A stretch of DNA of 20,625 bases, taken from positions 1 to 20,625 of the forward strand of contig CALKVG010000356.1 in the NCBI GenBank assembly GCA_937998045.1, given 5' to 3'. Every line of letters begins with the position of its first letter. Within the stretch, counting starts at the first letter, position 1. The stretch comes from an uncultured Myxococcales bacterium. GTDB taxonomy: Bacteria > Myxococcota_A > Polyangia > Polyangiales > Polyangiaceae. Positions 1-7,656 of this stretch are shown here, one piece after another. Under the pieces are notes generated by a model that was not told where the DNA came from, did no database searches, and saw only the letters and a program-made list of their open reading frames with translations. The translations under genes were made by a program, and so were the position numbers.

Positions 1-47
1 CTACACGCGTAAGATCGTCGGCAGCGTCAGATGTGTATAAGAGACAG
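1..47 (+). other. Residual Illumina Nextera i5 adapter (synthetic sequence)
   Basis: These bases match the library adapter and are not genomic. Positions 1-6 (CTACAC) are the end of the P5 oligo. Positions 7-14 (GCGTAAGA) fit an 8-base i5 index. Positions 15-28 are TCGTCGGCAGCGTC, and positions 29-47 are AGATGTGTATAAGAGACAG, the Tn5 mosaic end. Genomic sequence starts at 48. Forward reading frames starting inside the adapter give the known artefact peptides MCIRDR and MYKRQ and should not be annotated. Confidence 0.98.
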
Positions 48-185
48 GCCGTCGTTCCCGAGGAACGACGACGAGCCGCCGTCCCCGAAACCGGCGGCCT
101 TGTTGGCACCGCAGCCGACGGCGAGCACACCGAGAAGCGATGTACCGGCCAGAACGACGGAGGACACCCGATGGGGGCGGATCAT
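48..185 (-). CDS. Putative lipoprotein, N-terminal 46 codons only (cut by contig end)
   Basis: On the minus strand an ATG at 185 opens a frame that stays open to the adapter junction at 48. The 46 residues have a short basic N-terminus (MIRPHR), a hydrophobic core (about residues 8-24) and a lipobox-like LAVGC with the cysteine at residue 25. A Gly/Ser/Asp-rich linker follows, as is common in myxobacterial lipoproteins. A purine-rich GGGGAGG (202-208) lies 16 bases upstream, rather far for a ribosome binding site. An ATG at 193 is out of frame and stops at once. The gene is 79 bases downstream of the polyphosphate phosphotransferase on the same strand and could be co-transcribed with it. Nothing can be said about function beyond likely membrane anchoring. 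Confidence 0.55.
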
Positions 186-264
186 GTCGACATCAGTCGC
201 GCCTCCCCGCCCCTGCGGCTCACCTCGGGGGAGCCCGTGTAGGCAAACCGCCCCGATGATCGCG

Positions 265-1746
265 TCATCGCAAGGCGCGCTCGATGGATTCGCAGAGCGT
301 CTCGAGCACCTTGACCCTCGCCCAGCGCTTGTCGTTGGCCTCGACGAGGTGCCACGGCGCGACGTCGGTGCTCGTTCGATCGACCATGTCGCATACGGCG
401 TTCTCGTAGGCCTGCCACTTCCCCCGGTTGCGCCAGTCCTCGCGCGTGATCTTGAAGCGCTTGAAGGGCGTCTCCTCGCGCGCCCGAAAGCGGACGAGCT
501 GCTCCTCCTTGCTGATGGCCAGCCAGAACTTCACGACCACGATGCCGAACCGCGAGATGCTCTCCTCGAAGTCGAGGATCTCCCGATAGGCGCGCATCCA
601 GTCGGGCTCGGCCGCGTACCCCTCGACGCGTTCGACCAGCACGCGCCCGTACCAGCTGCGGTCGAAGAGGGTGAAGTGCCCTCGCCGCGGCAGATAGCGC
701 CAGAAGCGCCACAGATAGGGCTGCGCGCGCTCCTCCTCCGTCGGCGCGCCGATCGGCACGACGTCGTACAGGCGCGCGTCGAGCGCGTGCGTCACGCGGC
801 GGATGGAGCCGCCCTTTCCCGCGGCGTCCGGCCCCTCGAAGGCGACGACCACCGCGACGCGCTCGAACCTCTTGTGACGCGTGAGCGCGTTGAGCCGAGC
901 CTGCAGCTCGGGGAGCCGGCGGCCGTACTGGGCATCCGACAGCCTCCGGGTCAGGTCCAGCTCTTCGATGACGTTGCGCGAGTCGATCGACGGCGCCGGG
1001 GGCGGCGCCGCGCGCAGGGGCGTCGCCCGTTTGCCGCGCTCGAGGCGCTGCGTCAGGGCGTCGAGCAGCGTTCGAGCGACGGTGAGGTCGCGATACCGGC
1101 CGTCCGCGGCCTCGACGACGTACCAGGGCGCCTCCGCCGTGCTCGTCTCTCGCAGCGCGCGCTCGCTCACCTGGCGGAACTCGTCGTAGCGCCGGTGGTT
1201 TCGCCAGTCCTCGCGCGTCACGCGCCACGCGGTCGTCCGCCGCGACCCGAGCTTCTCGAAGCGCCTTCGCTGCTCCTTCTTCGAGAGATGCATCCACAGC
1301 TTGACGATGACCGCCCCCTCGTCGACGAGCATCCGCTCCAGTCGGGCGATCTCGCCGAGCACCCGCGTGAGCTCGGCCCCCCCGATGCGCCCGTACACCT
1401 TGTCGACGATCGGCGCCGTGTACCACGACCCGAAGAAGATCCCCGTCTTGCCCTTGGGCGGAAGCGCGCGCCAGAAGCGCCACATCGGCGGGCGTGAACG
1501 CTCTTCGTCCGTCGGGTCGCCCATCGCGTGCACCTGGATGTGCCGCGCGTCCATCCACTCGAGCAAGAGGTTGACCACCTCGCCCTTCCCGGCGCCGTCG
1601 ACGCCGCCGGAGAGGAGGACCACCGGAAACTCCGCGCGCTCCACCGCCCGCAGCTGCGCTTCGAGCAGCGCCTCGCGGAGCTTGGGCATCTGCCGGTCGT
1701 AGGCGCGCTTCTCGACATGGTGCCCCAGCTCGGCGGACTCGAACAT
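265..1746 (-). CDS. pap: Polyphosphate:AMP phosphotransferase (two-domain PPK2 family)
   Basis: The 493-residue product is the usual length for the fused two-domain (class II) PPK2 proteins, which transfer phosphate from polyphosphate to AMP, making ADP in the cytoplasm. The first PPK2 unit spans about residues 15-240 and the second about 262-490. Each has a Walker A-like loop: GGVDGAGKG at 47-55 and EGPDAAGKG at 304-312. The second unit keeps the family's Walker B/lid motif DRSWYGR (362-368). The first has GSWYTAP at the matching place (106-112) and so lacks the Asp-Arg pair. The second half is therefore probably the catalytic one (inference). ATG 1746 is chosen because MFESAELG fits the family's N-terminus; the upstream open frame runs antisense through other genes. 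It lies 29 bases after the stop of the 167-residue gene, likely in one operon. Confidence 0.92.
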   Translation of the reverse strand: MFESAELGHHVEKRAYDRQMPKLREALLEAQLRAVERAEFPVVLLSGGVDGAGKGEVVNLLLEWMDARHIQVHAMGDPTDEERSRPPMWRFWRALPPKGKTGIFFGSWYTAPIVDKVYGRIGGAELTRVLGEIARLERMLVDEGAVIVKLWMHLSKKEQRRRFEKLGSRRTTAWRVTREDWRNHRRYDEFRQVSERALRETSTAEAPWYVVEAADGRYRDLTVARTLLDALTQRLERGKRATPLRAAPPPAPSIDSRNVIEELDLTRRLSDAQYGRRLPELQARLNALTRHKRFERVAVVVAFEGPDAAGKGGSIRRVTHALDARLYDVVPIGAPTEEERAQPYLWRFWRYLPRRGHFTLFDRSWYGRVLVERVEGYAAEPDWMRAYREILDFEESISRFGIVVVKFWLAISKEEQLVRFRAREETPFKRFKITREDWRNRGKWQAYENAVCDMVDRTSTDVAPWHLVEANDKRWARVKVLETLCESIERALR

Positions 1747-1775
1747 GCGTCCGCGAGAATAGCCCTGCGCCGGGG

Positions 1776-2279
1776 TCAGACGATCGACAAGTCGAGATCG
1801 AGCTCGGGCGGCGAGACCTCGTCGGGGATCGCGAGTCGCACGAGCCCACGCCCGACGAGGTCCGCGAGCTCGCGGGCGCTCTCGTTCGGAGCCGCCGCCA
1901 CGCCTGTCACGATCTCCATCGTGCACGTCGACCCGTCCACCCGGAGGAGGAGCTGCGTCGCGAGCTCGCCGAGCTCCGTCCATGGGAGATCGGTTCGAGG
2001 GACCGCCAGCATCGGCACGACGTCGAGCGGGACGTGCATGCGTACCGGCGGCCCGTCCTCCTGCACGAAGCTCACATCGACCTCCTCGTACCCCAGCGCC
2101 TCCGGGTGCTGGGAGAGAGCCTCGGCCTCGTCTTGCTTGGGCGTCGTCGGATTCTCGTCGGCGAAAGCCGCCTCGACGTCCACGATCCGTTTGAGGGTCC
2201 GAGCGCCGTGTCGATTGGTCCTTGCCACGCCACGTCGAGGAGCAGACTTCGTGCCGGCCGCGGCAGCATCCTTTGTCAC
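1776..2279 (-). CDS. Conserved-looking hypothetical protein, 167 aa
   Basis: I do not recognise a family. The product is soluble, with no signal peptide or membrane segment. The first ~35 residues are Lys/Arg/Ala-rich and probably disordered. The remainder is acidic and looks like a compact alpha/beta domain (strands near VDVSFVQ, PVRMHVPL and CTMEIVTG, and a helix near ESARELADLVGRGL). The start is a GTG at 2279; the nearby ATG at 2269 is out of frame. The gene ends 29 bases before the polyphosphate:AMP phosphotransferase on the same strand, so the two are probably co-transcribed, which would suggest a housekeeping or nucleotide/polyphosphate link (inference only). Codon use matches its neighbours. 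It is divergent from the HEAT-repeat gene at 2397, sharing a 117-base promoter region. Confidence 0.72.
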   Translation of the reverse strand: MTKDAAAAGTKSAPRRGVARTNRHGARTLKRIVDVEAAFADENPTTPKQDEAEALSQHPEALGYEEVDVSFVQEDGPPVRMHVPLDVVPMLAVPRTDLPWTELGELATQLLLRVDGSTCTMEIVTGVAAAPNESARELADLVGRGLVRLAIPDEVSPPELDLDLSIV

Positions 2280-2396
2280 GCAGTTCCAAAGACGCCGGGG
2301 GACGGGCGACTGGCCACCTGTGGCCTCCTGCCATCAGTCTGGGGGCCGCGCGGAAGCCCTTTACATTGACCCTCACAGGGCGCGAGCATTCCGCAC
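2280..2396. promoter_or_regulatory. Divergent intergenic region with a small inverted repeat
   Basis: This 117-base gap separates the minus-strand gene starting at 2279 from the plus-strand gene starting at 2397, so promoters for both should lie here. A short perfect inverted repeat, GGCCA-CCTG-TGGCC (2312-2325), could bind a dimeric regulator or form a small hairpin. I could not assign convincing -35/-10 boxes; a TTGACC and an AT-richer TTTACATTG near 2364-2373 are the only hints. Confidence 0.25.
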
Positions 2397-3260
2397 ATGA
2401 TGGGACCCCGGCGAATCGCGCTGCCGTTTGCGGTCGCCGCTCTGGTGGGGTCCACGACGGCGAACGCGCAGCCCCGTCCACGCTCCGCACCAGACCCCGC
2501 CGGCCAGCAAGTCCGCCTTCCGCCCGACGCGGTCAAGCGGCTGAAAAGCCGCGACCCCGCTCAGATCCAATCCGCGCTCGACGACGTCCGAACCTCGGCG
2601 CGAGCCGGCGCTCCGACCGTCCCTGCGATCGTCGACCTGCTGCGCGACGGACTGTCGCCCGCGCTCACCATCGCAGCGCTCGAGACACTCGGCGACGTGC
2701 AGAGCGCAGCGGCCAGCGAGACGGTGGCCTGGTACACGCGTGACCGCAACGTCGAGACGCGCCGCGCTGCCGTGGGCTCGCTGTCGAAGACGGGGGGGCC
2801 GGCAGCGGCGAAGGCGCTCCGCGCTGCGCTTTCGGACGGCGACGCCGGCGTGCGGGGCCTCGCCGCGATTTCGCTCGGAAATCTCAAAGCAAAGGATGCC
2901 GTCGGCGATCTGTTCGTCGCGCTCGACCACAAGGTCCCCGAGGCCGCCGCCGCCATCGGGATGCTGTGCGCCGGCAATGAGTGCGACCGCCTCGCCTCCA
3001 AGCTCGGGAGCGTGCCGATCGACGTCGTCACGAGCGGCCTCGAGCAAGTGCTCTTCCGTCCGCCGGACGACGTGAGCGACGATCTGAAGGTCAAGGTGGT
3101 AGGCCGCGTGCGGCAGCTCGGAACGGGCGAAGCGCACCGCTTCCTGCAGGACCTGCAGACACGCTGGCCGAAGGCGGGTTCGCAGCGCGTGAAGCAAGCG
3201 ATCGATCAGGCGGTCCTCGCGACGAGCGCGTCGCCGGCATCGACGGAGCCGCAGCCATGA
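2397..3260 (+). CDS. Exported HEAT-repeat protein
   Basis: The 287-residue product starts with a Sec-type signal peptide (basic MMGPRR, hydrophobic residues 7-20, predicted cleavage after ANA near residue 24), so it probably works in the periplasm. The mature part is a series of alpha-helical pairs of about 30 residues with HEAT/PBS-lyase-repeat character, for example RDPAQIQSALDDVR, NVETRRAAVGSLS and DAGVRGLAAISLGNLK. Such repeats are usually scaffolds for protein binding. A Pro/Ser-rich tail ends the protein. Two adjacent ATGs (2397 and 2400) could serve as start; neither has a clear ribosome binding site. The stop TGA overlaps the ATG of the next gene (ATGA at 3257-3260), implying translational coupling with the propeller lipoprotein. 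The binding partner is unknown. Confidence 0.82.
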   Translation: MMGPRRIALPFAVAALVGSTTANAQPRPRSAPDPAGQQVRLPPDAVKRLKSRDPAQIQSALDDVRTSARAGAPTVPAIVDLLRDGLSPALTIAALETLGDVQSAAASETVAWYTRDRNVETRRAAVGSLSKTGGPAAAKALRAALSDGDAGVRGLAAISLGNLKAKDAVGDLFVALDHKVPEAAAAIGMLCAGNECDRLASKLGSVPIDVVTSGLEQVLFRPPDDVSDDLKVKVVGRVRQLGTGEAHRFLQDLQTRWPKAGSQRVKQAIDQAVLATSASPASTEPQP

Positions 3261-5026
3261 GGGCGGCGATCTTCTGGTGCGCCGCGGCGGGGCTCGGGTG
3301 CTCGCTCGCATGCGGCGGGGGGCAGACGCGCTTCAACCTGTTCTCGACCGACTGGGAAGACGACCGTGGCGCCTCCATCGAGCGCGTCTGGCAGCGCGTG
3401 AGGAGTTCGCCGATTCCCGCCGCGGCGGACGTCGTCCTGGGTGTGGCCGGCAACACCGACAAGATCATCGGCTTGCCCCTCGGCGGGGGTTCGCCGTGGA
3501 AGTTCGCCCATCCGCTCGACGCGCGCCCCGTCGTCGCCGGGATGGTGGTCGTCGCGTCCGGCGGCGGCGAGGCGTTCGCGCTCGACGCGGCGAGCGGCAG
3601 CATCCTCTGGAGGCGGCCGACCGGAGGGCTCCCGCTCCTCGGCGCCGGCGACGACGGGGCCGTCACGGTGGTTACGTTTCGCAGGACCGGGGGCGCCGGG
3701 AGCACGATGCTCGCAGTGACGCACGACGGCCAGGTGGTTCGCCAGATCGAGACCGATCGGCCCCTCGGCGCGCCCGCCGTCCTCGGGCGAATGGCGTTCG
3801 TTCCCTGGGCGAGCCAGTACGTCTCGGCGATCGATCTCGCCAACGGAGACGAGACGGCCCGCGTCACGCTGCGCGAAGAGACGAGCCGCGCGTGGGTCGA
3901 GGGAGGCTCCCTATGGTTCGGGCAGGCGGCCTACGTTCGCTTCGACGAGCACATCCGGGGGGCGTCGACCGGCGCGGCCTCGGTCGTCACGATTCCGCAT
4001 CGCGAACTGCCCGGCACTCCCCGACCGATGCGCCCGGGGAGCGAGCCCGTACCGCCGATCGCCAACGCCGAAGACAGGGCGCGGATCTACGCGCGCCCCG
4101 CGGCCACCGAGACGGGAGCGGGCCTCTGCGACGGGCGGTGGTACGCCACCTATTTTCGCCTGGCCATGGGCTTCGACGAGAAGGCCCATCTCGCGTGGTC
4201 GCACCTGCACGGCAGCGACTTCGTCGGCGGCGCGGCTGTCCCGGGAGGCGTCATCCTCTGCGACGACCAAGGGAAAGCCATCGCGCTCGACGAGAAGACC
4301 GGCGGTACGCTCGCCGAGCTGGACTTGGGCGAGCCAGTCAAGGCTTGCGTCGTGAACGCCGACAGCTACCGCGCGACCGGGACCCCGAAGGACGCCAAGC
4401 CTCTGCCGCTGCAGCTCGCCGACGCCGTGCGCGCCGAGGACGCGCAGCTCGCGTCGGCGCAGAAGATGCTCCTCCGGGAGCTCGCGGCGCTCGACGACGA
4501 GAGCGTGACCAAGACTCTCGTCGAGATCGTGAATGACCCGCGGACGACTCCCGAGATGGCGGCGGCTTCCCGCGTCGCGCTGGCGACCCGCCGCAACGGC
4601 GCGTCCTACTTGGAGGCCGCGCTCGAACGGCACTACGACTACATGAAAGACGTGCTCATCGCGCCACCGGTCGCGCCCATCGCGCAGGCCCTCGGCGCGA
4701 TGAAGGACAGACGCGGCGCTCCCCTGCTCGCGGCGCATCTGCTCGACCCCGCCGACAGCGACGACGACGTCAAACAGGCGGCGGCTGCGCTGGCCGTCGT
4801 CGCCGGACCGGGGGAGCTGCCGGCGTTGCGCCAATTCTTCGGGATGTACCGCGCCAGCGCCGCCAACGACGACGTCGCGGACGCCGTCGTGAGCGTGGGC
4901 CGAGCGCTCATCGCCGTGGAGCCGAAGACCGGACGTGCCGTCGTCGACGCGGCCGCGAACGATCCGACGACGGTGCCGCGCGCCCGCGAAGGGCTGCACG
5001 CGCTCCTCGACGGGGGAAAGCCCTAG
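3257..5026 (+). CDS. PQQ-type beta-propeller lipoprotein with HEAT-like C-terminus
   Basis: The 589-residue product starts at the ATG that overlaps the upstream stop; the longer open frame upstream is antisense/shadow sequence. The N-terminus is a lipoprotein-like signal (residues 1-18) with candidate lipidation cysteines at 15 and 19 (SLACGGG), neither in a perfect lipobox. Residues ~60-400 carry repeated short strands of PQQ-like beta-propeller type, such as GEAFALDAASGSILWRR and GKAIALDEKTGGTLAELDLG, the classic 'A-W / G-LD' blade signature. Residues ~410-589 are helical, with HEAT-like pairs (PEMAAASRVALATR; DDVKQAAAALAVVAG). This resembles the combination of propeller and helical-repeat scaffold proteins at the outer membrane, but it is not a recognisable BamB. 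It likely pairs functionally with the HEAT protein encoded just upstream. Confidence 0.8.
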   Translation: MRAAIFWCAAAGLGCSLACGGGQTRFNLFSTDWEDDRGASIERVWQRVRSSPIPAAADVVLGVAGNTDKIIGLPLGGGSPWKFAHPLDARPVVAGMVVVASGGGEAFALDAASGSILWRRPTGGLPLLGAGDDGAVTVVTFRRTGGAGSTMLAVTHDGQVVRQIETDRPLGAPAVLGRMAFVPWASQYVSAIDLANGDETARVTLREETSRAWVEGGSLWFGQAAYVRFDEHIRGASTGAASVVTIPHRELPGTPRPMRPGSEPVPPIANAEDRARIYARPAATETGAGLCDGRWYATYFRLAMGFDEKAHLAWSHLHGSDFVGGAAVPGGVILCDDQGKAIALDEKTGGTLAELDLGEPVKACVVNADSYRATGTPKDAKPLPLQLADAVRAEDAQLASAQKMLLRELAALDDESVTKTLVEIVNDPRTTPEMAAASRVALATRRNGASYLEAALERHYDYMKDVLIAPPVAPIAQALGAMKDRRGAPLLAAHLLDPADSDDDVKQAAAALAVVAGPGELPALRQFFGMYRASAANDDVADAVVSVGRALIAVEPKTGRAVVDAAANDPTTVPRAREGLHALLDGGKP

Positions 5027-5048
5027 ACGGTGCGTGGAGCTTCGCCCC

Positions 5049-5068
5049 CTCGGCGCTTGCGCGCCGAG
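5049..5068 (+). terminator. Hairpin downstream of the propeller gene (possible terminator, no U-run)
   Basis: A perfect 8-base-pair GC-rich stem, CTCGGCGC / GCGCCGAG, with loop TTGC begins 22 bases after the stop codon at 5026. It is followed by C-rich sequence, not by a T-run, so if it ends transcription it would be weak or need a factor. Such U-less hairpins are common in very GC-rich genomes. Confidence 0.35.
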
Positions 5069-5155
5069 CCTCCCCCATCGCCTCGGGGCGAGCGACTTCG
5101 CTGACGCCTTGTCACCCGATCGGGCGACGCCGATCTCCGGCCGAAGCCCGCGGCT

Positions 5156-5183
5156 TTGCCTGAGCTTTCGCGGGCGGTATGCT
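5156..5183 (+). promoter_or_regulatory. Possible sigma-70-type promoter for the kinase operon
   Basis: TTGCCT (5156-5161) and TATGCT (5178-5183) resemble -35 and -10 boxes with a 16-base spacer. The predicted transcription start (about 5190) is only a few bases before the kinase ATG at 5193, so the mRNA would be nearly leaderless. Only a weak GGGG (5185-5188) stands in for a ribosome binding site. This is a single match and could be chance. Confidence 0.3.
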
Positions 5184-5192
5184 CGGGGCAGC

Positions 5193-6692
5193 ATGCAGCC
5201 CTGGGCGCCTCGGGTTCCGGCCCCCGGGGAGATCATTGCGTCCAAGTTTCGCGTCGAGAGAGTGCTCGGCGTCGGCGGGATGGGTGTGGTCGTGGCGGCC
5301 CATCACATGCAGCTCGAACGGCTCGTCGCTCTCAAATTCATGCGCGACGACGCCGCGCTGGACGCCCAGGCCGTCGGCCGCTTCCTGCGCGAGGCGCGCG
5401 CCGCCGTGGCCCTCGCGAACGAGCATGTGGCCAAGGTCCTCGACGTCGGAACGCTCGAGAGCGGCGCGCCCTACATGGTCATGGAGTACCTGTCGGGAGA
5501 GGATCTCGATCAGTTGCTCCGGCGCGACGGGCCGATGGCCGTGCCCGTCGCGGTCGACGTGATGCTGCAGGCGTGCGAGGCGATCGCCGAAGCGCACGCG
5601 CTCGGCATCGTGCACCGCGATCTGAAGCCGGCGAATCTCTTCGCGACGACCCGTACGGACGGGTCGCGTCTCGTCAAGGTGCTCGACTTCGGCATCTCGA
5701 AGGCGGCGACCGCCGGCGGCGGCGTCGAAGCCGCCGCGCTGACGTCGACGGGGATGGTCATGGGATCCCCGATGTACATGTCCCCCGAGCAGGTGCGCAG
5801 CGCGAAGGGCGTCGACGCGCGCAGCGACATCTGGTCGCTCGGCGTCATCTTTTACGAGCTGCTGGCTGGCGTCGCGCCTTTCGTGGGAGAGACGCTGGGC
5901 GACCTGCTGGTGAAGATCACGTCGGAGCCGCCGCCGCCCATCCGGCAGGTGCGGCCCGACATTCCCGCGGAGCTCGCGGCGACCATCCACCAGTGCCTGG
6001 AGCGCAACCTCGACGCTCGCATCCAGAGCATGGCCGACCTGGCGTCGCGTCTCCTCCCGTTCGCACCGAGAGAGGCCGCACTCTCGGCCGAGCGCATCTT
6101 GCGCCTCGCCGGCCGATCGGCCGGCGTGCAGATAGCACGCCCGCACTCTCTCCCTCCGAGTCGATCGCCGGTCGCGAATACCGGCGCACAAAACACGGCC
6201 CCGGCGCGTTCCGCCGAAACGCAGGCGACGCCCTGGGCCACCGAACGCCCCTGGCTGCGTTCGGGTGCGGAGGGGAAGCCCCCCTCGCGTCCCCTCCTAC
6301 CGGTGCTCGCCGGCCTGGGGGTGATCCTCTTCGGAGCAGGGGGCATCGCGGTCGGTTACTGGATCCACGAGCAACCGTCCGTTGCGTCCGCGGAGAGCCG
6401 CGGACCCGCCGCGACCTCCGGCGTCGGTTCGCTCGGTACGTCCATCGGATCCGACGCCGCCGTCGTGCCGATCGCCACCCTCGTGCCGTCGGCAGCATTC
6501 TCCGCACCACCGTCGTCGCCTTTGCCCACCGCCTCCGCGAGCAGCGCGTCGGCTTCGGCACGCCTTCCTTCGTCTTCGACGCCTGCGTCCCGATCCCGGA
6601 CCCCTTCCCCGACGCGCCTGGAGCCGAGGCCCGAGCCCCGACCGGCAGCGCCGCCTTCTTCTCCCGGAACCCACGACTATGATCACTTCTAG
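5193..6692 (+). CDS. Transmembrane Ser/Thr protein kinase (Hanks type)
   Basis: The 499-residue product phosphorylates Ser/Thr residues of target proteins. The kinase domain (about residues 19-290) has all key motifs: Gly-rich loop GVGGMGVV (26-33), ATP-anchoring lysine in ALKF (48), catalytic HRDLKPAN (141-148, Asp143), DFG (165-167), the MSPEQ segment (196-200) and DIWSLG (212-217). It is predicted active. A Pro-rich linker leads to one membrane span (about 368-390), then a ~105-residue Ser/Ala/Pro-rich tail expected outside the cytoplasmic membrane, with no PASTA or other sensor domain. ATG 5193 is chosen because it places MQPWAP shortly before the kinase fold; the longer frame upstream is intergenic. 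The last 14 bases overlap the next gene, so kinase, TPR protein and Cys-repeat lipoprotein are probably one operon. Confidence 0.93.
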   Translation: MQPWAPRVPAPGEIIASKFRVERVLGVGGMGVVVAAHHMQLERLVALKFMRDDAALDAQAVGRFLREARAAVALANEHVAKVLDVGTLESGAPYMVMEYLSGEDLDQLLRRDGPMAVPVAVDVMLQACEAIAEAHALGIVHRDLKPANLFATTRTDGSRLVKVLDFGISKAATAGGGVEAAALTSTGMVMGSPMYMSPEQVRSAKGVDARSDIWSLGVIFYELLAGVAPFVGETLGDLLVKITSEPPPPIRQVRPDIPAELAATIHQCLERNLDARIQSMADLASRLLPFAPREAALSAERILRLAGRSAGVQIARPHSLPPSRSPVANTGAQNTAPARSAETQATPWATERPWLRSGAEGKPPSRPLLPVLAGLGVILFGAGGIAVGYWIHEQPSVASAESRGPAATSGVGSLGTSIGSDAAVVPIATLVPSAAFSAPPSSPLPTASASSASASARLPSSSTPASRSRTPSPTRLEPRPEPRPAAPPSSPGTHDYDHF

Positions 6693-7656
6693 TAGGACTC
6701 GCGCCGCCGCCGCTCTCCGGCTCGGCGTTGCGGTCGTCGCTTCGCTCGGCGTCGCCCCTGCGACGGCTCACGCACAAGACGAGGCCGCCGCGCGCGCACT
6801 CTTCTCCGACGGCCGACGCCTCATGACGGCCGGGCACTACGACGAGGCGTGCGCGAAGTTCGAGGCCGCCAAGAAGCTCTACACGAGCTCGGGGCTGCTC
6901 CTCAACCTGGCCAACTGCCACGAGCACGTCAACCGCACCGCGAGCGCCTGGGCCGAGTTCGGGGACGCTGCATTCGCTGCGTCTTCGTCGGGTCGAGGCA
7001 GCGACGAGGCGGAGGCGAAGCGACGTCAGGCCGCCCTCGAGCCGAAGCTCACGCGCGTCGCGATCCGCGTGACCGCGCCGGTGCAGGACGAAGTCGTCCG
7101 CCGAGACGGTGCTCCGATCGACCGCGCGGCGTGGGAGTCGGCGATTCCGGTCGATCCGGGTCAGCACACCCTGACGGCGGAGGCCGCGGGCCACACGTCG
7201 TGGTCGGCGACCATCAACGCGGCGGAGCCGGGGAAGACGGTGACCGTCGAAGTGCCGGCGCTGGCCGAGGTTCCGCACCCGGAGACGAGGGCGCCCGTCG
7301 CGGACGTAGCCAGCCCCGGGCCCGCGGATGCGCCCGCGAACGCGCCTGCGCCAGGGAAGACGCAGAGGGTGATCGGGATCGTGGTCGGTGGGGCGGGAGT
7401 CGTCGCGATGGGGGTCTCCGGCGTTCTGGGGTTGATGGCGAAGTCGGAATACGACACGGCGACGGGAGAGAGCGGTCCCGCGCGGCGTAACGACTCGGTC
7501 AACGCCGGCAACCTAGCCGACGTCGCGAGCGTCGTCGTCGTGGCCGGGGCGGTGGCCACCGCGGCCGGCGCCGTCCTCTGGCTCACGGCGCCCAGGGCGC
7601 CGGTGGCCGTCGGGACGAACGGCACCGGTGTCGTCCTCGCGGGGAGCTTCCAATGA
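6679..7656 (+). CDS. Periplasmic TPR protein with PEGA-like domain and C-terminal hydrophobic segments
   Basis: The 325-residue product has a signal peptide (cleavage after AHA at residue 32). Residues ~35-100 form TPR-like helices (ARALFSDGRRLMTAGHYDEA, then LLLNLANCHEHVNRTASAW), a pattern common in myxobacterial envelope proteins. Residues ~125-190 look like a PEGA-type beta domain (IPVDPGQHTLTAEAAGHT). Two hydrophobic stretches follow (about 231-252 and 281-303), so the C-terminus may be membrane-bound. ATG 6679 lies inside the kinase gene, overlapping its end by 14 bases, and is followed closely by the predicted signal peptide. The gene in turn overlaps the next one by ATGA. Tight coupling suggests that it works with the kinase's outer tail or with the downstream lipoprotein (inference). 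Confidence 0.83.
   Translation: MITSSRTRAAAALRLGVAVVASLGVAPATAHAQDEAAARALFSDGRRLMTAGHYDEACAKFEAAKKLYTSSGLLLNLANCHEHVNRTASAWAEFGDAAFAASSSGRGSDEAEAKRRQAALEPKLTRVAIRVTAPVQDEVVRRDGAPIDRAAWESAIPVDPGQHTLTAEAAGHTSWSATINAAEPGKTVTVEVPALAEVPHPETRAPVADVASPGPADAPANAPAPGKTQRVIGIVVGGAGVVAMGVSGVLGLMAKSEYDTATGESGPARRNDSVNAGNLADVASVVVVAGAVATAAGAVLWLTAPRAPVAVGTNGTGVVLAGSFQ

Noticed and set aside
31..1497. Long forward reading frame of 488 codons starting in the first 50 bases
   Set aside because: It starts inside the sequencing adapter and runs antisense to the polyphosphate phosphotransferase; composition is Arg/Ala/Pro-rich as expected of a shadow.
265..1746. Two separate PPK2 genes
   Set aside because: A single uninterrupted frame covers both domains and has the usual length of two-domain PPK2 proteins.
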